Positions 1-8,517 of a stretch of 25,466 nt of DNA are shown here, one piece after another. The translations under genes were made by a program, and so were the position numbers. Each line of letters opens with the position of its first letter. Position 1 is the stretch's first letter. The notes under the pieces were generated by a model. That model had not been told where the DNA came from. It did not search any database and was given only the letters and a program-made list of their open reading frames with translations. Where the stretch lies: NCBI RefSeq assembly GCF_016785185.1, contig NZ_JAEKDY010000049.1, one strand, 5' to 3'. The stretch is from Heyndrickxia sporothermodurans. Its GTDB lineage: Bacteria; Bacillota; Bacilli; Bacillales; Bacillaceae_C.

Positions 1-257
1 CGCCCTTGTTAACCTTGGATCAAACCATTGGCGTGTTTGTCAAGAGCGATTGCGGGAGCTCCCCACCTAATAAATGGAAAGTAACCTAAACAACTATTTA
101 GTTTTCATAGAACTTTTTACAATACCTATTTTCCCAATACCGAATGTCCAATTTGTGTGAACAATCCTGGTATAATCATTCCATTGCTACTATATTCACA
201 CAAAATCAATTCTATTCCGGCTTGTTCGAAAAAAGAGGATGTTTTCATGAAAATAAT
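1..257. other. Gene-poor left edge, possible mobile-element remnant
   Basis: I see no convincing gene here. Positions 9-110 on the minus strand contain a short open stretch ending GAPAIALDKHANGLIQG-stop at 9-11, with a stop codon shortly upstream. The plus strand also reads open at 13-81. Neither has a ribosome binding site or a recognisable start. The stretch contains the perfect palindrome GGGAGCTCCC. It lies where spoVS would be expected downstream of ymdB in B. subtilis, and spoVS is not visible. It could be the end of an insertion sequence or a decayed fragment, but this cannot be settled from the sequence. Confidence 0.3.
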
Positions 258-1058
258 TTACTCCGATATAAATAAATGGTCGTCATTAATAAGAATTGTT
301 TCTATTTTATTGGCTTTACCAGTCTTCTTATCCAAGTCAATGAGACAGGCACTAAGCTGCTTTCTACCATCTTTTGGCACTTCAAATCTTACAGGAAGAC
401 TCGTTATAAATTTCTTTATAACAGCTCCACGTTCCATACCTAAGATCCCATCATAAGGACCTGTCATTCCTACATCAGTTAAATATGCTGTTCCATTCGG
501 TAATACCCGATTATCTGCTGTTTGTACATGTGTATGCGTACCAACTACTGCGGAAACTTTACCATCTAAAAACCAGCCCATTGCCTGCTTTTCACTTGTT
601 GCCTCTGCATGAAAATCAACAAAAATAATATTGGTTTTCATTTTTGCTTTTTTAATCAGCTCTTCGGCCATTTGAAAAGGACAATCAATTGCCGGGAGAA
701 ATGTACGCCCTTGCAAACTAATAACCGCCGCTTCAATTCCATTAACTTTTATAAAAGATAATCCTGTTCCGGGAGTCCCTTCTGGAAAATTACCCGGTCT
801 TACCAAGTTTTTAGCTTTGTCAATAAATTCAAATATGTCTTTATTGTCCCATGAATGGTTACCTAAAGTAACCATATCTGCCCCATCGTTTAAAAATTGC
901 CGATAAATTTTTTCGGTAATTCCCCTGCCTCCAGCAGCGTTTTCACCATTGATAATCGTTAATTCAGGACGATATTTTGATTTTAATTTAGGCAAGTATT
1001 CAGAAATCATTTCTCGTCCAGGGGATCCAACTACATCCCCTACAAATAATATTTTCAT
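258..1058 (-). CDS. ymdB: YmdB metallophosphodiesterase
   Basis: A 266-residue cytoplasmic protein of the YmdB family of calcineurin-like phosphodiesterases (B. subtilis YmdB is about 264 residues). Visible metal-site motifs are GDVVGSPG (D8), NGENAAGG (E39, N40), LGNHSWDNKD (N67, H68), VDFHAEATSEK (H150) and GTHTHVQTAD (H175, H177). The family hydrolyses cyclic nucleotides in vitro and affects the choice between motility and biofilm in B. subtilis. The ATG is preceded by AGAGAGGAAA. It follows rny by 128 nt containing the rny terminator, so expression probably needs read-through or a local promoter that I could not identify. Family assignment is secure; the in vivo substrate is not known from the sequence. 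Confidence 0.96.
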   Translation of the reverse strand: MKILFVGDVVGSPGREMISEYLPKLKSKYRPELTIINGENAAGGRGITEKIYRQFLNDGADMVTLGNHSWDNKDIFEFIDKAKNLVRPGNFPEGTPGTGLSFIKVNGIEAAVISLQGRTFLPAIDCPFQMAEELIKKAKMKTNIIFVDFHAEATSEKQAMGWFLDGKVSAVVGTHTHVQTADNRVLPNGTAYLTDVGMTGPYDGILGMERGAVIKKFITSLPVRFEVPKDGRKQLSACLIDLDKKTGKANKIETILINDDHLFISE

Positions 1059-1159
1059 ATATGTGTTTCCTCTCTACTCTTGGATAAATCTTAAATGTAA
1101 AAATTATGTACTTATACTATTATTGCACGAACTTTTCATTTATAACAAATCCGAAAATA

Positions 1160-1192
1160 AAATAAAGCGGTGTAATGTACACCACTTTATTT
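1160..1192 (-). terminator. rny intrinsic terminator
   Basis: Arms 1160-1174 and 1178-1192 pair over 15 bp with one mismatch around a 3-nt loop. On the minus strand the stem is followed by TTTATTTTCGG. The rny stop codon (1187-1189) lies inside the first arm. Confidence 0.85.
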
Positions 1193-2746
1193 TGCATATT
1201 CAACAGCCCTTGTTTCACGAATAACTGTTACCTTTATATGTCCAGGATAATCTAATTCCCCTTCAATTCGCTTTCGTATATCACGAGCTAAGCGATGTGC
1301 TTCAAGGTCATTGATTTGTTCCGGTTTTACCATGATTCGAACTTCTCGTCCTGCTTGTATCGCAAATGATTTGTCAACACCATCATATGATTCCGATATT
1401 TCTTCTAGCTTTTCAAGTCGTCGAATATAATTCTCTAATGTTTCACTACGAGCTCCAGGTCTTGCTGCCGATAATGCATCTGCAGCGGCAACTAATACAG
1501 AAATAATGGAAGTAGGTTCAGTATCACCATGGTGAGAAGCTATGCTGTTAATAACTACTGGATGTTCTTTGTACTTTGTTGCTAGCTCAACACCAATTTC
1601 CACATGACTTCCTTCAACTTCATGGTCAACGGCTTTTCCAATATCATGAAGAAGTCCTGCACGACGCGCAAGTCTTTCATCTTCCCCTAATTCAGCCGCT
1701 AAAAGTCCTGATAAATGAGCGACTTCAATAGAATGTTTTAATACATTTTGTCCGTAACTTGTACGGAATTTCATACGACCTAAAATTTTGATTAGATCTG
1801 GATGGAGACCATGTACATCGACTTCAAAAGTAGTCTGCTCACCGATTTCTCGGATATGTTCGTCTACTTCTCGTCTAGCTTTATCCACCATTTCCTCTAT
1901 TCGTGCTGGATGGATGCGGCCATCTTGAACTAGTTTCTCCAATGCGATACGTGCTGTTTCTCTACGAATAGGGTCAAAACCTGAAAGGATAACCGCTTCA
2001 GGAGTGTCATCTATTATAAGGTCAATACCAGTCAACGTTTCAAGCGTTCGAATATTCCGTCCTTCACGACCGATTATTCGTCCTTTCATTTCATCATTCG
2101 GCAGATTCACTACAGATACTGTTGTTTCTGCAACATGTTCCGCAGCACATCGTTGAATGGCAAGTGAAAGGATATTTTTCGCCTTTTTATCCGCTTCTTC
2201 TTTCGCACGATTTTCACTTTCTTTAATCATCATTCCTAAATCATGTGAAAGCTCATTCTCTACCTTTTTGATAATAATCGATTTTGCTTCATCACGGGTA
2301 AGGCTGGAGATACGTTCTAGTTCAGATTTTTGTTTCTGTACCATCTCATCCACTTTGCTTTCCATCGCTTCTATATGTTGTTGTCTTTGATTAAGAGAGT
2401 CCTCTTTCTTTTCAAGCGTTGCTTCACGCTTATCTAAAGATTCATCTTTGCGGTCGAGGTTCTCCTCCTTTTGCAATAATCGATTTTCTTGTTTTTGCAA
2501 TTCATTTCTTCGTTCACGAAGTTCACTTTCAATATCAGTACGAAGTTTATGATTTTCATCCTTCGCTTCTAACAGGGCTTCTTTCTTCAAGGCTTCCGCC
2601 TCTCGCTTTGCATCCTCAACAATTTGTTCAGCTGCATTTTTTGCTCCTGCTATTTTTGCTTCAGCAATGGATTTGCGTAAAAGATAACCAACAACTACAC
2701 CGACGAGGCCAAGCAAAATGGAGATGATTACATTAATTGGTTCCAT
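1187..2746 (-). CDS. rny: Ribonuclease Y
   Basis: Membrane-anchored endoribonuclease that initiates decay of many mRNAs in Bacillota, about 519 residues. The order is a transmembrane helix within the first 25 residues, a long charged coiled coil (about 30-190, rich in K/E with repeated QKEENLDRKDE-like segments), a KH domain (about 210-270, GRIIGREGRNIRT), and an HD domain whose catalytic pair is in LLHDIGKA (about residue 368). Two ATGs follow the Shine-Dalgarno AGGAGGTGA. I chose the second because it lies 7 nt after GGAGG rather than 4; the first would add one Met. A sigma-A promoter lies about 130 nt upstream and a terminator overlaps the stop. In B. subtilis pbpX lies between recA and rny; here it is absent. 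Confidence 0.98.
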   Translation of the reverse strand: MEPINVIISILLGLVGVVVGYLLRKSIAEAKIAGAKNAAEQIVEDAKREAEALKKEALLEAKDENHKLRTDIESELRERRNELQKQENRLLQKEENLDRKDESLDKREATLEKKEDSLNQRQQHIEAMESKVDEMVQKQKSELERISSLTRDEAKSIIIKKVENELSHDLGMMIKESENRAKEEADKKAKNILSLAIQRCAAEHVAETTVSVVNLPNDEMKGRIIGREGRNIRTLETLTGIDLIIDDTPEAVILSGFDPIRRETARIALEKLVQDGRIHPARIEEMVDKARREVDEHIREIGEQTTFEVDVHGLHPDLIKILGRMKFRTSYGQNVLKHSIEVAHLSGLLAAELGEDERLARRAGLLHDIGKAVDHEVEGSHVEIGVELATKYKEHPVVINSIASHHGDTEPTSIISVLVAAADALSAARPGARSETLENYIRRLEKLEEISESYDGVDKSFAIQAGREVRIMVKPEQINDLEAHRLARDIRKRIEGELDYPGHIKVTVIRETRAVEYAK

Positions 2747-2877
2747 CATTTCACCTCCTCTTGCTATGAACTTTTATCATGTCTCAAACATGTCGGCTGC
2801 TACATTGTTACATAGGTTTCAATATACAGCGCTAGGGCTTCAAAATCAATTTTAAAAAAATAAAATTATACATACTA

Positions 2878-2906
2878 ATTTTATAGTTGTGTCATTTTAT
2901 TGTCAA
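2878..2906 (-). promoter_or_regulatory. Sigma-A promoter of rny
   Basis: On the minus strand TTGACA (2901-2906) is followed after 17 nt by TAAAAT (2878-2883), giving 6/6 and 5/6 matches to consensus. The predicted leader is about 120 nt. The rest of the recA-rny gap (2750-3029) holds only this promoter, the leader and the recA terminator. Confidence 0.85.
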
Positions 2907-2984
2907 GGGCTTATCCTTGTTTATTAACATTATATGTAAAAAAACGTGAGATTTTAACGAAAAATGCGATTATTCAATAAGCGT

Positions 2985-3019
2985 AAAAAAATGCAAAGTC
3001 TCATTTAACGACTTTGCAT
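2985..3019 (-). terminator. recA intrinsic terminator
   Basis: A perfect 10-bp stem (ATGCAAAGTC at 2991-3000, GACTTTGCAT at 3010-3019) with a 9-nt loop, followed on the minus strand by seven T residues. It begins 10 nt after the recA stop. Confidence 0.92.
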
Positions 3020-3029
3020 TCATTATACC

Positions 3030-4064
3030 TTATAAATCTAGCTCTTCTTGTTCTTCTTCTATTGGAGCTACTTTTTCATCATCTAAACCATAATGATCAC
3101 GGATTTTATACATAACTTCATCGCGAATTGCCGGATTTTCTTTTAGGAAAAGCTTCGCATTTTCACGACCTTGACCTAATCGCTCATCATTATATGAATA
3201 CCATGATCCGCTCTTCTGAACAATATCAAGTTCAGAAGCCATATCAATAATTTCACCTTCTCTAGATATCCCTTCACCATACATAATATCTACTTCAGCT
3301 ACACGGAAAGGCGGTGCAACCTTGTTTTTTACTACTTTTACTTTTGTTTTATTACCGACAATGTCATTGCCTTGCTTTAATTGTTCGGCACGACGTACTT
3401 CAAGACGTACGGAAGAATAGAACTTCAATGCACGTCCTCCTGGTGTTGTTTCAGGATTACCGAACATAACGCCTACTTTTTCCCTAATTTGGTTGATGAA
3501 AATCGCAATTGTTTTTGATTTATTGATAGCACCTGAAAGCTTACGCAATGCTTGGGACATCAGACGCGCTTGTAAACCGACATGTGAATCTCCCATTTCC
3601 CCTTCGATTTCAGCTTTAGGTACAAGTGCAGCAACTGAATCAATAACGATAATATCAATTGCACCACTTCGTACAAGAGCTTCAGCAATTTCAAGAGCTT
3701 GCTCACCAGTATCAGGTTGGGACAAAAGCAATTCATCAATATTTACGCCTAATTTTTGGGCGTATACAGGATCAAGTGCATGTTCAGCATCGATAAAAGC
3801 TGCTTGACCGCCCTTTGCTTGTACTTCGGCTATTGCATGCAGAGCTACTGTTGTTTTACCTGAACTTTCAGGGCCGTATATTTCAATTACGCGGCCTCTT
3901 GGATATCCACCCACACCTAATGCAACATCAAGTGCAAGTGAACCACTAGGAACTGTTGAAATTCTTCTATCTGTTTGTTCTCCAAGTTTCATAACGGAAC
4001 CTTTTCCGAATTGTTTCTCTATTTGTTTTAAAGCCATTTCTAGGGCTGCTTGACGATCACTCAC
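3030..4064 (-). CDS. recA: RecA recombinase
   Basis: DNA-dependent ATPase that forms filaments on single-stranded DNA, drives homologous recombination and stimulates LexA self-cleavage. The product has 344 residues (B. subtilis about 348). Walker A is GPESSGKT (64-71), Walker B ends in IIVID (about 138-142), and the acidic C-terminus (EEEQEELDL) is typical. I start at the GTG giving (V/M)SDRQAALEM because GGGAGG sits 7 nt upstream and B. subtilis RecA starts at the same place; an upstream ATG nine codons earlier lacks a ribosome binding site. It is transcribed alone from an SOS-controlled promoter and closed by a strong terminator. Confidence 0.98.
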   Translation of the reverse strand: MSDRQAALEMALKQIEKQFGKGSVMKLGEQTDRRISTVPSGSLALDVALGVGGYPRGRVIEIYGPESSGKTTVALHAIAEVQAKGGQAAFIDAEHALDPVYAQKLGVNIDELLLSQPDTGEQALEIAEALVRSGAIDIIVIDSVAALVPKAEIEGEMGDSHVGLQARLMSQALRKLSGAINKSKTIAIFINQIREKVGVMFGNPETTPGGRALKFYSSVRLEVRRAEQLKQGNDIVGNKTKVKVVKNKVAPPFRVAEVDIMYGEGISREGEIIDMASELDIVQKSGSWYSYNDERLGQGRENAKLFLKENPAIRDEVMYKIRDHYGLDDEKVAPIEEEQEELDL

Positions 4065-4128
4065 TATATTTCCTCCCTTATCTTTGCACAATTTAAACGG
4101 ATTTGTTTATGCAAATCTACTTTCTTTA

Positions 4129-4157
4129 ACTATAACTGTTTTTTACTAGTTTGCCAA
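4129..4157 (-). promoter_or_regulatory. Sigma-A promoter of recA
   Basis: On the minus strand TTGGCA (4152-4157), a 17-nt spacer, then TATAGT (4129-4134). It lies about 65 nt upstream of the GTG start and directly downstream of the LexA box. Confidence 0.8.
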
Positions 4158-4166
4158 GTAAAAAGT

Positions 4167-4180
4167 CGAACATTTATTCG
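4167..4180. promoter_or_regulatory. LexA (DinR) SOS box upstream of recA
   Basis: CGAACATTTATTCG fits the Bacillus SOS operator: half-sites CGAAC and CGAAT in inverted orientation, separated by 4 nt. As I recall, the B. subtilis recA operator uses the same two half-sites. It sits about 10 bp upstream of the -35 element, so LexA binding here would be expected to hinder polymerase. This supports ordinary DNA-damage induction of recA. Confidence 0.85.
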
Positions 4181-4282
4181 TCTATTTTCATCAATAAAAA
4201 TGGGTGGTTTTCAAATTTTCTCCTAAGGAAAATTAAAAAGTTACTTGAAATGGGTGCTAACAATGAAATAATAGGAAAAAAA

Positions 4283-4310
4283 CAAACAAAAGAATGGCAA
4301 AGCCATTCTT
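4283..4310 (-). terminator. cinA intrinsic terminator
   Basis: A perfect 9-bp stem (4290-4298 and 4302-4310) with a 3-nt loop, followed on the minus strand by TTGTTTGTTTTTTT. The cinA stop codon (4309-4311) overlaps the base of the stem. Confidence 0.9.
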
Positions 4311-5547
4311 AAGATGTAAGTTCATTAATTAAATAATGACAGCCATATTTCACCGTTCTTAAACGGTTACTATTTCTTGAACTAGCTAGTTCTAATAGAT
4401 AGGTTTTGGTTGTTTTATTCTTTTGGGCAATGCCAATCCATACAGTTCCCGCCGGATTTCCTTCTAATGAATCCGGTCCGGCAACTCCAGTAAAACTGAT
4501 CCCAATAGTAGAATCTAGTATTGACATTATATTTTCAGCTAATTCAGCCGCACATTCTTTACTTACAGCGCCAAATTGGGAGAGTGTTTCTTTTTTAACG
4601 TTCACTAGTTTCATTTTTGCATCATTTGTATAACAAACGACTCCACCTTTTAATATGGAGCTAACTCCAGAAAAGTTCCCGATATTTGCTTGAAATAAGC
4701 CAGCAGTTAGGCTCTCTGCACATGCAATCGTTTGGTTATTTTTATTTAATAGCGTAATTAGTTCTTGCATCAATGATGTATCATCATACCCATAGAAATA
4801 ATCACCAACTCGACGAAGAATTTCTTCCTCCGTCTGTTGTATTAACCTCCACGCCTCACTACTTGATTGATGCTTGGCAGTAATTCTCAAGGTCACTTCA
4901 CCTTCGGATGCTAACGGAGCAATTGTAGGATTTGTTTGACGATCCAAAATATCTATAATTTCCGTCTCCAACTGCGATTCCCCTATCCCGAAGAAACGAA
5001 GAACTCTAGATTCTATTTTTTGATGTTCATCTAATATCTCTAAAATTGCATTTCTACCATAGTTTATAAACATAGGTTCCATTTCATGTGGTGGACCCGG
5101 CAGGAGCATATAGAAATGCTGCCCATTTTTTAAAAACATTCCCGGAGCCATTCCATTCTCATTCGGTAAAACTTTCGCATCTTCTATCACTAGCGCTTGC
5201 TTTTTATTATTCTCTGTCATAACACGTTTTGTTCTTTGAAAATATTGTTCAATTGATTCCATTGCTTCTAAATCAGTTACGAGTTTTTTACCAATATGGG
5301 CTGCAATCGTTTCTTTCGTTAAATCATCTTTCGTAGGTCCAAGTCCACCTGTAAAAATAATTAAATCCGCTCGTTTTTCAGCAATTACTATACTCTCCTT
5401 TAAGCGACCCGCATTATCGCCGACAACTGTTTGGTGAAAAACATTTACGCCAATTTCAGCTAAGCATTTTGAAATATATTTTGCGTTTGTATTAACTATT
5501 TGGCCGAGTAAGAGCTCTGATCCTACTGCGATAATTTCTGCCTTCAT
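4309..5547 (-). CDS. cinA: CinA, putative NMN deamidase / competence-damage protein
   Basis: A 412-residue two-domain protein (B. subtilis about 416). Residues about 1-170 form the MoaB/MogA-like COG1058 domain with IIFTGGLGPTKDDLTKE. Residues about 255-412 form the PncC-type nicotinamide-nucleotide amidohydrolase domain, with the serine motif ACAESLTAG and the GISFTGVAGP segment. The family recycles NMN formed by DNA ligase and pyridine nucleotide turnover; CinA is also a late competence protein in Bacillus and pneumococcus. The ATG is preceded by AGAGAGGAAG. It lies 29 nt after pgsA with no terminator between, so the two are probably co-transcribed. It is separated from recA by a terminator and the recA promoter. 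Confidence 0.96.
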   Translation of the reverse strand: MKAEIIAVGSELLLGQIVNTNAKYISKCLAEIGVNVFHQTVVGDNAGRLKESIVIAEKRADLIIFTGGLGPTKDDLTKETIAAHIGKKLVTDLEAMESIEQYFQRTKRVMTENNKKQALVIEDAKVLPNENGMAPGMFLKNGQHFYMLLPGPPHEMEPMFINYGRNAILEILDEHQKIESRVLRFFGIGESQLETEIIDILDRQTNPTIAPLASEGEVTLRITAKHQSSSEAWRLIQQTEEEILRRVGDYFYGYDDTSLMQELITLLNKNNQTIACAESLTAGLFQANIGNFSGVSSILKGGVVCYTNDAKMKLVNVKKETLSQFGAVSKECAAELAENIMSILDSTIGISFTGVAGPDSLEGNPAGTVWIGIAQKNKTTKTYLLELASSRNSNRLRTVKYGCHYLINELTS

Positions 5548-5576
5548 TAAAGTCTTCCTCTCTATTAAAATTACGT

Positions 5577-6158
5577 TTATTTTGAATTAACAAAGATATG
5601 ACGATTTTTATATAAATAATCCCACCCAGACCAAATGGTGAAAAATAATGAAATCCATAGGGCAATATTCGCTAACGGAAATCCGCCTTCACCAAAAGGA
5701 AAATTATGTAGAAGCATTAAAGCAATAGCAATAGTTTGAGTCCACATTTTTATTTTCCCTGGCATTGCTGCCGCTACAACTTCTCCCTCACTTGCTGCTA
5801 AAATAGCTCTTAATCCGGTTACAGCGAATTCACGACTGATAATTATAATAATAATCCAGGACGGTGCAATACCAAGTTCGACTAAAATAATAAAAGCTGC
5901 CGAAACAAGTAATTTGTCCGCTAATGGGTCTAAAAACTTTCCTAAATTCGTTACTAAGTTATGTTTTCTTGCATAATGACCATCAATAAAGTCAGTTACA
6001 GATGCAACGATAAAAATTAGCGCAGCAACAAAATGGGTAACAGGCATTTCAGCGTTGATTAGCTCAATATTTCCCCAATTTAATGGGGCAACCATAATAA
6101 TAACAAAAATAGGTATTAAACAAACTCGTAATACAGTGATTCTATTTGGTAAGTTCAC
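5577..6158 (-). CDS. pgsA: Phosphatidylglycerophosphate synthase PgsA
   Basis: Integral membrane enzyme that transfers phosphatidyl from CDP-diacylglycerol to glycerol-3-phosphate, the committed step to phosphatidylglycerol and cardiolipin. It has 193 residues, the same length as B. subtilis PgsA. The CDP-alcohol phosphotransferase signature DG-x2-AR-x8-G-x3-D-x3-D is complete (D59, G60, A63, R64, G73, D77, D81). Several hydrophobic helices flank it. The start is GTG, placed by GGAGG 8 nt upstream. A sigma-A promoter lies about 60 nt upstream. The gene is essential in Bacillus. Confidence 0.97.
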   Translation of the reverse strand: MNLPNRITVLRVCLIPIFVIIMVAPLNWGNIELINAEMPVTHFVAALIFIVASVTDFIDGHYARKHNLVTNLGKFLDPLADKLLVSAAFIILVELGIAPSWIIIIIISREFAVTGLRAILAASEGEVVAAAMPGKIKMWTQTIAIALMLLHNFPFGEGGFPLANIALWISLFFTIWSGWDYLYKNRHIFVNSK

Positions 6159-6215
6159 AAATCTTTCCTCCGTTGTCTATACTTATCCATTAGGAAAAGC
6201 TTTTCTTATTTAGAT

Positions 6216-6245
6216 ATTATCCCTTAACAAATTGATCATTTGCAA
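6216..6245 (-). promoter_or_regulatory. Probable sigma-A promoter of pgsA-cinA
   Basis: On the minus strand TTGCAA (6240-6245), an 18-nt spacer, then GATAAT (6216-6221). It lies between the rodZ terminator and pgsA. A perfect 12-nt palindrome GAAAAGCTTTTC (6194-6205) lies in the predicted leader. Confidence 0.65.
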
Positions 6246-6273
6246 GAAAAATAGCCATCAATTGATGACTATT
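6245..6273 (-). terminator. rodZ (ymfM) intrinsic terminator
   Basis: Arms 6250-6261 and 6262-6273 are inverted over 12 nt with one mismatch; the turn would fall in CAATTG. A short T-run (TTTTTCTT) follows on the minus strand. The rodZ stop codon (6269-6271) lies inside the first arm. Confidence 0.75.
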
Positions 6274-7159
6274 CAGTTTTTGATGGTTCAAATTGAATTG
6301 TTATTTTTTGTGTATAGTTATCATTTGGATAATCAAATTTTTCACCATTAATATAAATCTCTGTTTCAGGAGTTTTTCCAATATTAAAGGTTACTTGTTT
6401 TTCTTTAGTTAAATCAATTATTTGGCTTTGTCCATCTTTCAAAATTCCATTGAAATATGAATGACCTGAGCCATTTGAAACACCAATCCATGCTTCACCA
6501 GTGGATGATAACTTAACTTCAAATTTATCAGTGTTTAATAATTGATATGTGGAATATTTCCCGCTAGTATTAACAACTTTTAATTTTTGTTTTGGTTCTT
6601 CAACCGTTTTATTTTTTTCATCTTGTGTTTTTTCTACACTGTTATTATCTTTATTATTATTTTGTTTGTTAGTCTTTTCTGCAGGCTTATTGCTTTGCTT
6701 AACCTCAGTAGACTCGATCGGAGTTTCTTTTGTTCCTCCGAGTTTTTCATTATTGTTTGATCCCGAATATTTTGTATATAAAAACCAGATAAGAAATATT
6801 GCAGCAATTATAAACACAGCTACTAATATTTTCGGAAATATATCTAGAATTTTCGAAGAACTTACAGGAACGGTTTTTCTCGATTGAACACGAGAAATTT
6901 GTTCCGGCAATTCTTCGTGATATACTTCCGGAACTTCATTTTTATACTCATCAAAAACTTGTTCTGTTTCAAGTCCGACAGCTTCTGCGTATTGTTTAAT
7001 GAACGCCCGGACATAAAACTTACCAGGCATCATATCATAATTTCCTTCTTCAATACCTTTTAAATAACGCTTCTGAATTTTTGTCATTTCTTGTAAATCA
7101 TCTAAACTTAAACCTTTTGCTTGCCTAGCTTCTTTCAGGCGACTTCCTAATTCTGTCAC
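6269..7159 (-). CDS. rodZ: RodZ/YmfM, HTH membrane cell-shape protein
   Basis: A 296-residue bitopic protein. Residues 1-70 are an Xre-type helix-turn-helix (SRLKEARQAKGLSLDDLQEM), which in RodZ contacts MreB in the cytoplasm. Residues about 108-129 are a single transmembrane helix. A low-complexity N/K/E-rich linker (about 133-190) is followed by an extracytoplasmic DUF4115-type beta domain (about 200-290). The start is GTG (MTELGSRLKE), preceded by AGGTG at a fair distance; no in-frame ATG nearby fits better. It lies 18 nt after ymfK, so both are probably on one transcript. RodZ links MreB filaments to the elongation machinery. Confidence 0.9.
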   Translation of the reverse strand: MTELGSRLKEARQAKGLSLDDLQEMTKIQKRYLKGIEEGNYDMMPGKFYVRAFIKQYAEAVGLETEQVFDEYKNEVPEVYHEELPEQISRVQSRKTVPVSSSKILDIFPKILVAVFIIAAIFLIWFLYTKYSGSNNNEKLGGTKETPIESTEVKQSNKPAEKTNKQNNNKDNNSVEKTQDEKNKTVEEPKQKLKVVNTSGKYSTYQLLNTDKFEVKLSSTGEAWIGVSNGSGHSYFNGILKDGQSQIIDLTKEKQVTFNIGKTPETEIYINGEKFDYPNDNYTQKITIQFEPSKTE

Positions 7160-7177
7160 GCATTAACACCTGCCAAT

Positions 7178-7969
7178 CTAATAATCAAATCCTCCAAAAC
7201 CCGAACCGCTAAAAAAATTATTATTTTCAATCACTTCATATGTAATTTCTTGATTAGGGATATCACGTAATTCTATGATATAGTCAAAGTCTTCCAATGA
7301 GTATTCAGTATTTTGGACGAATACATCAGGATGTTCAATTACCTTAACAGCTGATAGACGCATAATTTCTCTAACTAGTTGCCAATGTCGCTCATCTGCA
7401 CGTTGGGTTGAAACAATTCCATCTAGGATAAAAATATTATCAGAACTATATTCGTCTTTAATTAATTGATTTCGAATCGTTTGTTTTAATAATGTAGAAG
7501 ATACAAATAGCCATTTTTTATTCGCGCATACACTGGCAGCAACTACAGATTCTGTTTTTCCTACACGTGGCATTCCTCTGATTCCTATCAATTTATGACC
7601 TTCTTGTTTAAACAACTCGGCCATAAAATCAACAAGTAATCCTAATTCATCGCGAATAAAACGAAAGGTTTTTTTATCATCAGCATCTCTTTGAATATAG
7701 CGCCCATGTCTGACAGCTAATTTGTCACGTAATTTTGGTTCGCGTAATTTTGTTACTTTAATTGTTTCCATAGTCGCTAAGATTGAATCTAATCTTTCGA
7801 TTTGTTCTTCATTCTTCACTAATAACAAAAGACCTCGTCTTCCATCATCTACGCCATTAATACTAATAATATTTATAGAAAGCATACCTAATAAGGATGA
7901 AATATCACCTAATAACCCTGGTCGGTTTATTTGAATTTCATATTCTAAATACCATTCTTTACGATCCAT
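7178..7969 (-). CDS. ymfK: YmfK (DUF3388), ACT-like plus P-loop-like protein
   Basis: A 263-residue cytoplasmic protein conserved in Bacillaceae, with no established function that I know of. Residues about 8-75 look like an ACT-type fold (YLEYEIQINRPGLLGDISSLL, then IISINGVDDGRRG). Residues 132-139 read GMPRVGKT, which fits the Walker A pattern GxxxxGK(S/T). NIFILDGIV (178-186) could be a Walker B-like strand. An upstream in-frame TTG exists, but I start at the ATG of MDRKEWYLEYE because GGTGGGGG precedes it by 5 nt. It is followed after 18 nt by rodZ. The AT-rich 7970-8148 stretch upstream should hold its promoter, but no convincing -35/-10 pair was found. Confidence 0.85.
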   Translation of the reverse strand: MDRKEWYLEYEIQINRPGLLGDISSLLGMLSINIISINGVDDGRRGLLLLVKNEEQIERLDSILATMETIKVTKLREPKLRDKLAVRHGRYIQRDADDKKTFRFIRDELGLLVDFMAELFKQEGHKLIGIRGMPRVGKTESVVAASVCANKKWLFVSSTLLKQTIRNQLIKDEYSSDNIFILDGIVSTQRADERHWQLVREIMRLSAVKVIEHPDVFVQNTEYSLEDFDYIIELRDIPNQEITYEVIENNNFFSGSGFGGFDY

Positions 7970-8147
7970 ATAAACCCCCACCAATCTTTTTAAATCATCT
8001 AGCTTATATGATAAATGATTTTACTATAAGATGAAAGGAAAAAGTAGCCTATTATGTAAGAAATGAAAAATTGAAAACAATTATATATAACTAGACAGTC
8101 GTTATTTTCTTCAATCAATATATATAATTATATTCGGTTTTATATAT

Positions 8148-8172
8148 AAAAAAAGAGGGGTTATTTCCCCTC
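8148..8172 (-). terminator. ymfJ intrinsic terminator
   Basis: A perfect GAGGGG/CCCCTC stem (8155-8160 and 8167-8172) with a 6-nt loop, followed on the minus strand by seven T residues. It begins 17 nt after the ymfJ stop. Confidence 0.9.
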
Positions 8173-8189
8173 ATGTTGTTCTGATTCTA

Positions 8190-8447
8190 TTAGTGTGTGC
8201 CATTATTTTGAACAAGCTTTACCATTACGTTAGCAATTGCTTGCTGTTCTTCTTGAGAAGCAACAGACCATAGGTCAGAAAGTACTCTTTGTTGCTCATT
8301 TTTAGGATCAACTTGTTGTGAAAGATAATCCCCTACTTGTTCAGCCAATTGATTAATTGTTTCTTGAGACATTCCTTGTTGTTTAGCTTGGTTTAATCGA
8401 TCACCAAGAAAATCTTTCCATTGGTTCCAGTTGTCTAATACTGACAT
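8190..8447 (-). CDS. ymfJ: YmfJ, DUF3243 small protein
   Basis: An 85-residue hydrophilic, mostly helical protein (MSVLDNWNQWKDFLGDRLNQ) of the DUF3243 family found across Bacillaceae. It has no signal peptide, transmembrane helix or catalytic motif. AAGGAGG precedes the ATG. The gene is 70 nt downstream of ymfI with no terminator between, so it probably shares that transcript, and a strong terminator follows. Function is unknown. Confidence 0.9.
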   Translation of the reverse strand: MSVLDNWNQWKDFLGDRLNQAKQQGMSQETINQLAEQVGDYLSQQVDPKNEQQRVLSDLWSVASQEEQQAIANVMVKLVQNNGTH

Positions 8448-8517
8448 TGTTCAAACCTCCTTAATAGTAAGTTCCAAATTATTTTCTCTCAAGGGGGTTT
8501 ATTTTATACATAATTTT

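Noticed and set aside
157..456. A 99-codon plus-strand frame over the end of ymdB
   Set aside because: Two thirds overlap ymdB in antisense; GAGGATG near 234-241 precedes an internal ATG at 247, but the product looks like no known protein.
8464..8492. TTGAGA-17-TACTAT on the minus strand as a ymfJ promoter
   Set aside because: Transcription would start near 8457, inside the ymfJ ribosome binding site, so it is unlikely to drive ymfJ.
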